Source of the DNA: Chloroflexota bacterium
GTDB lineage: Bacteria; Chloroflexota; Limnocylindria; Limnocylindrales; CSP1-4
NCBI GenBank assembly: GCA_005881055.1
Contig: VBHW01000045.1
Coordinates: 1-6,743, forward strand
Length of the DNA: 6,743 nt
Direction: 5' to 3'
Shown here: in pieces, positions 6,644 through 6,743 of the stretch
Numbering within the stretch: position 1 is the first letter of the stretch
Layout of the letters: the number at the start of each line of letters is the position of its first letter
Translations under genes and position numbers: made by a program
The notes under the pieces: model-generated
Seen by the model: only the letters and a program-made list of their open reading frames with translations
The model's database searches: none
Told to the model about the DNA's origin: nothing

Positions 6644-6648
6644 CTCCT
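6644..6648 (-). promoter_or_regulatory. Shine-Dalgarno of fabD
   Basis: AGGAG on the minus strand ends three bases before the ATG at 6640. The spacing is short, but it supports this start over the longer in-frame ATG at 6721. Confidence 0.55.
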
Positions 6649-6711
6649 GCGGTGGGCGTGGTGAGGGCACCCCCAGCGTATGCGACGGAGCGCTCACCGA
6701 TCGGCGCAGCG

Positions 6712-6727
6712 CGTGCAACATTGCACG
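6712..6727. promoter_or_regulatory. Palindrome upstream of fabD, possible operator
   Basis: CGTGCAA-CA-TTGCACG is a perfect inverted repeat with 7-bp arms and a 2-nt centre, 72 bp upstream of the fabD start. It differs in sequence from the ATGCCC family. Its minus-strand TTGCAC could serve as a -35 element, but no clear -10 is seen at the right distance. The regulator is unknown, and a chance palindrome cannot be excluded. Confidence 0.4.
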
Positions 6728-6743
6728 GACTCTGGGCGCCGTC

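Noticed and set aside
5675..6721. Longer FabD starting at the ATG at 6721
   Set aside because: The extra 27 residues do not resemble FabD, whose conserved N-terminus starts at 6640 behind an AGGAG. The upstream ATG also sits inside a palindrome.

Overview
This GC-rich window (roughly 70% by eye) comes from a bacterial chromosome. It carries type II fatty acid synthesis genes on the minus strand, a small regulator gene on the plus strand, and a large signalling protein. GTG starts, strong G/C third-position bias and a zinc-ribbon/adenylate-cyclase/AAA protein fit a high-GC soil or freshwater Chloroflexota lineage (Limnocylindria-like). A high-GC actinobacterium is the main alternative. This placement is inferred from family resemblance only; there is no rRNA gene here.

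Layout from right to left, the direction of minus-strand transcription. A 103-bp leader (6641-6743) holds a perfect 16-nt palindrome and a Shine-Dalgarno (SD) sequence. Then come fabD, malonyl-CoA:ACP transacylase (6640-5675), and after 51 bp a first fabF (KAS II, 5623-4361). A 748-bp break follows, which contains a plus-strand XRE-type DNA-binding protein gene (3923-4183). The second, clearly divergent fabF (3612-2335) lies beyond the break. It has its own good SD and a TACAAT box upstream, so it probably has its own promoter. After 26 bp comes a class III adenylate cyclase/AAA ATPase (2308-1), whose C-terminus is cut off by the window edge.

FabD would load malonyl groups onto ACP, and the two condensing enzymes would use malonyl-ACP for chain elongation. 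Both FabF copies keep the Cys-His-His triad and the conserved Lys, but differ at the acyl-pocket gate. No acpP, fabG or fabH is visible.

The most unusual signal is in the 748-bp break. Four palindromes sharing the core ATGCCC...GGGCAT lie there, two on each side of the XRE gene. By eye no other full copy occurs in the window. They look like operator sites, possibly for the adjacent XRE protein, which would make it a candidate local regulator of the second fabF and the cyclase. A small intergenic repeat family is the alternative.
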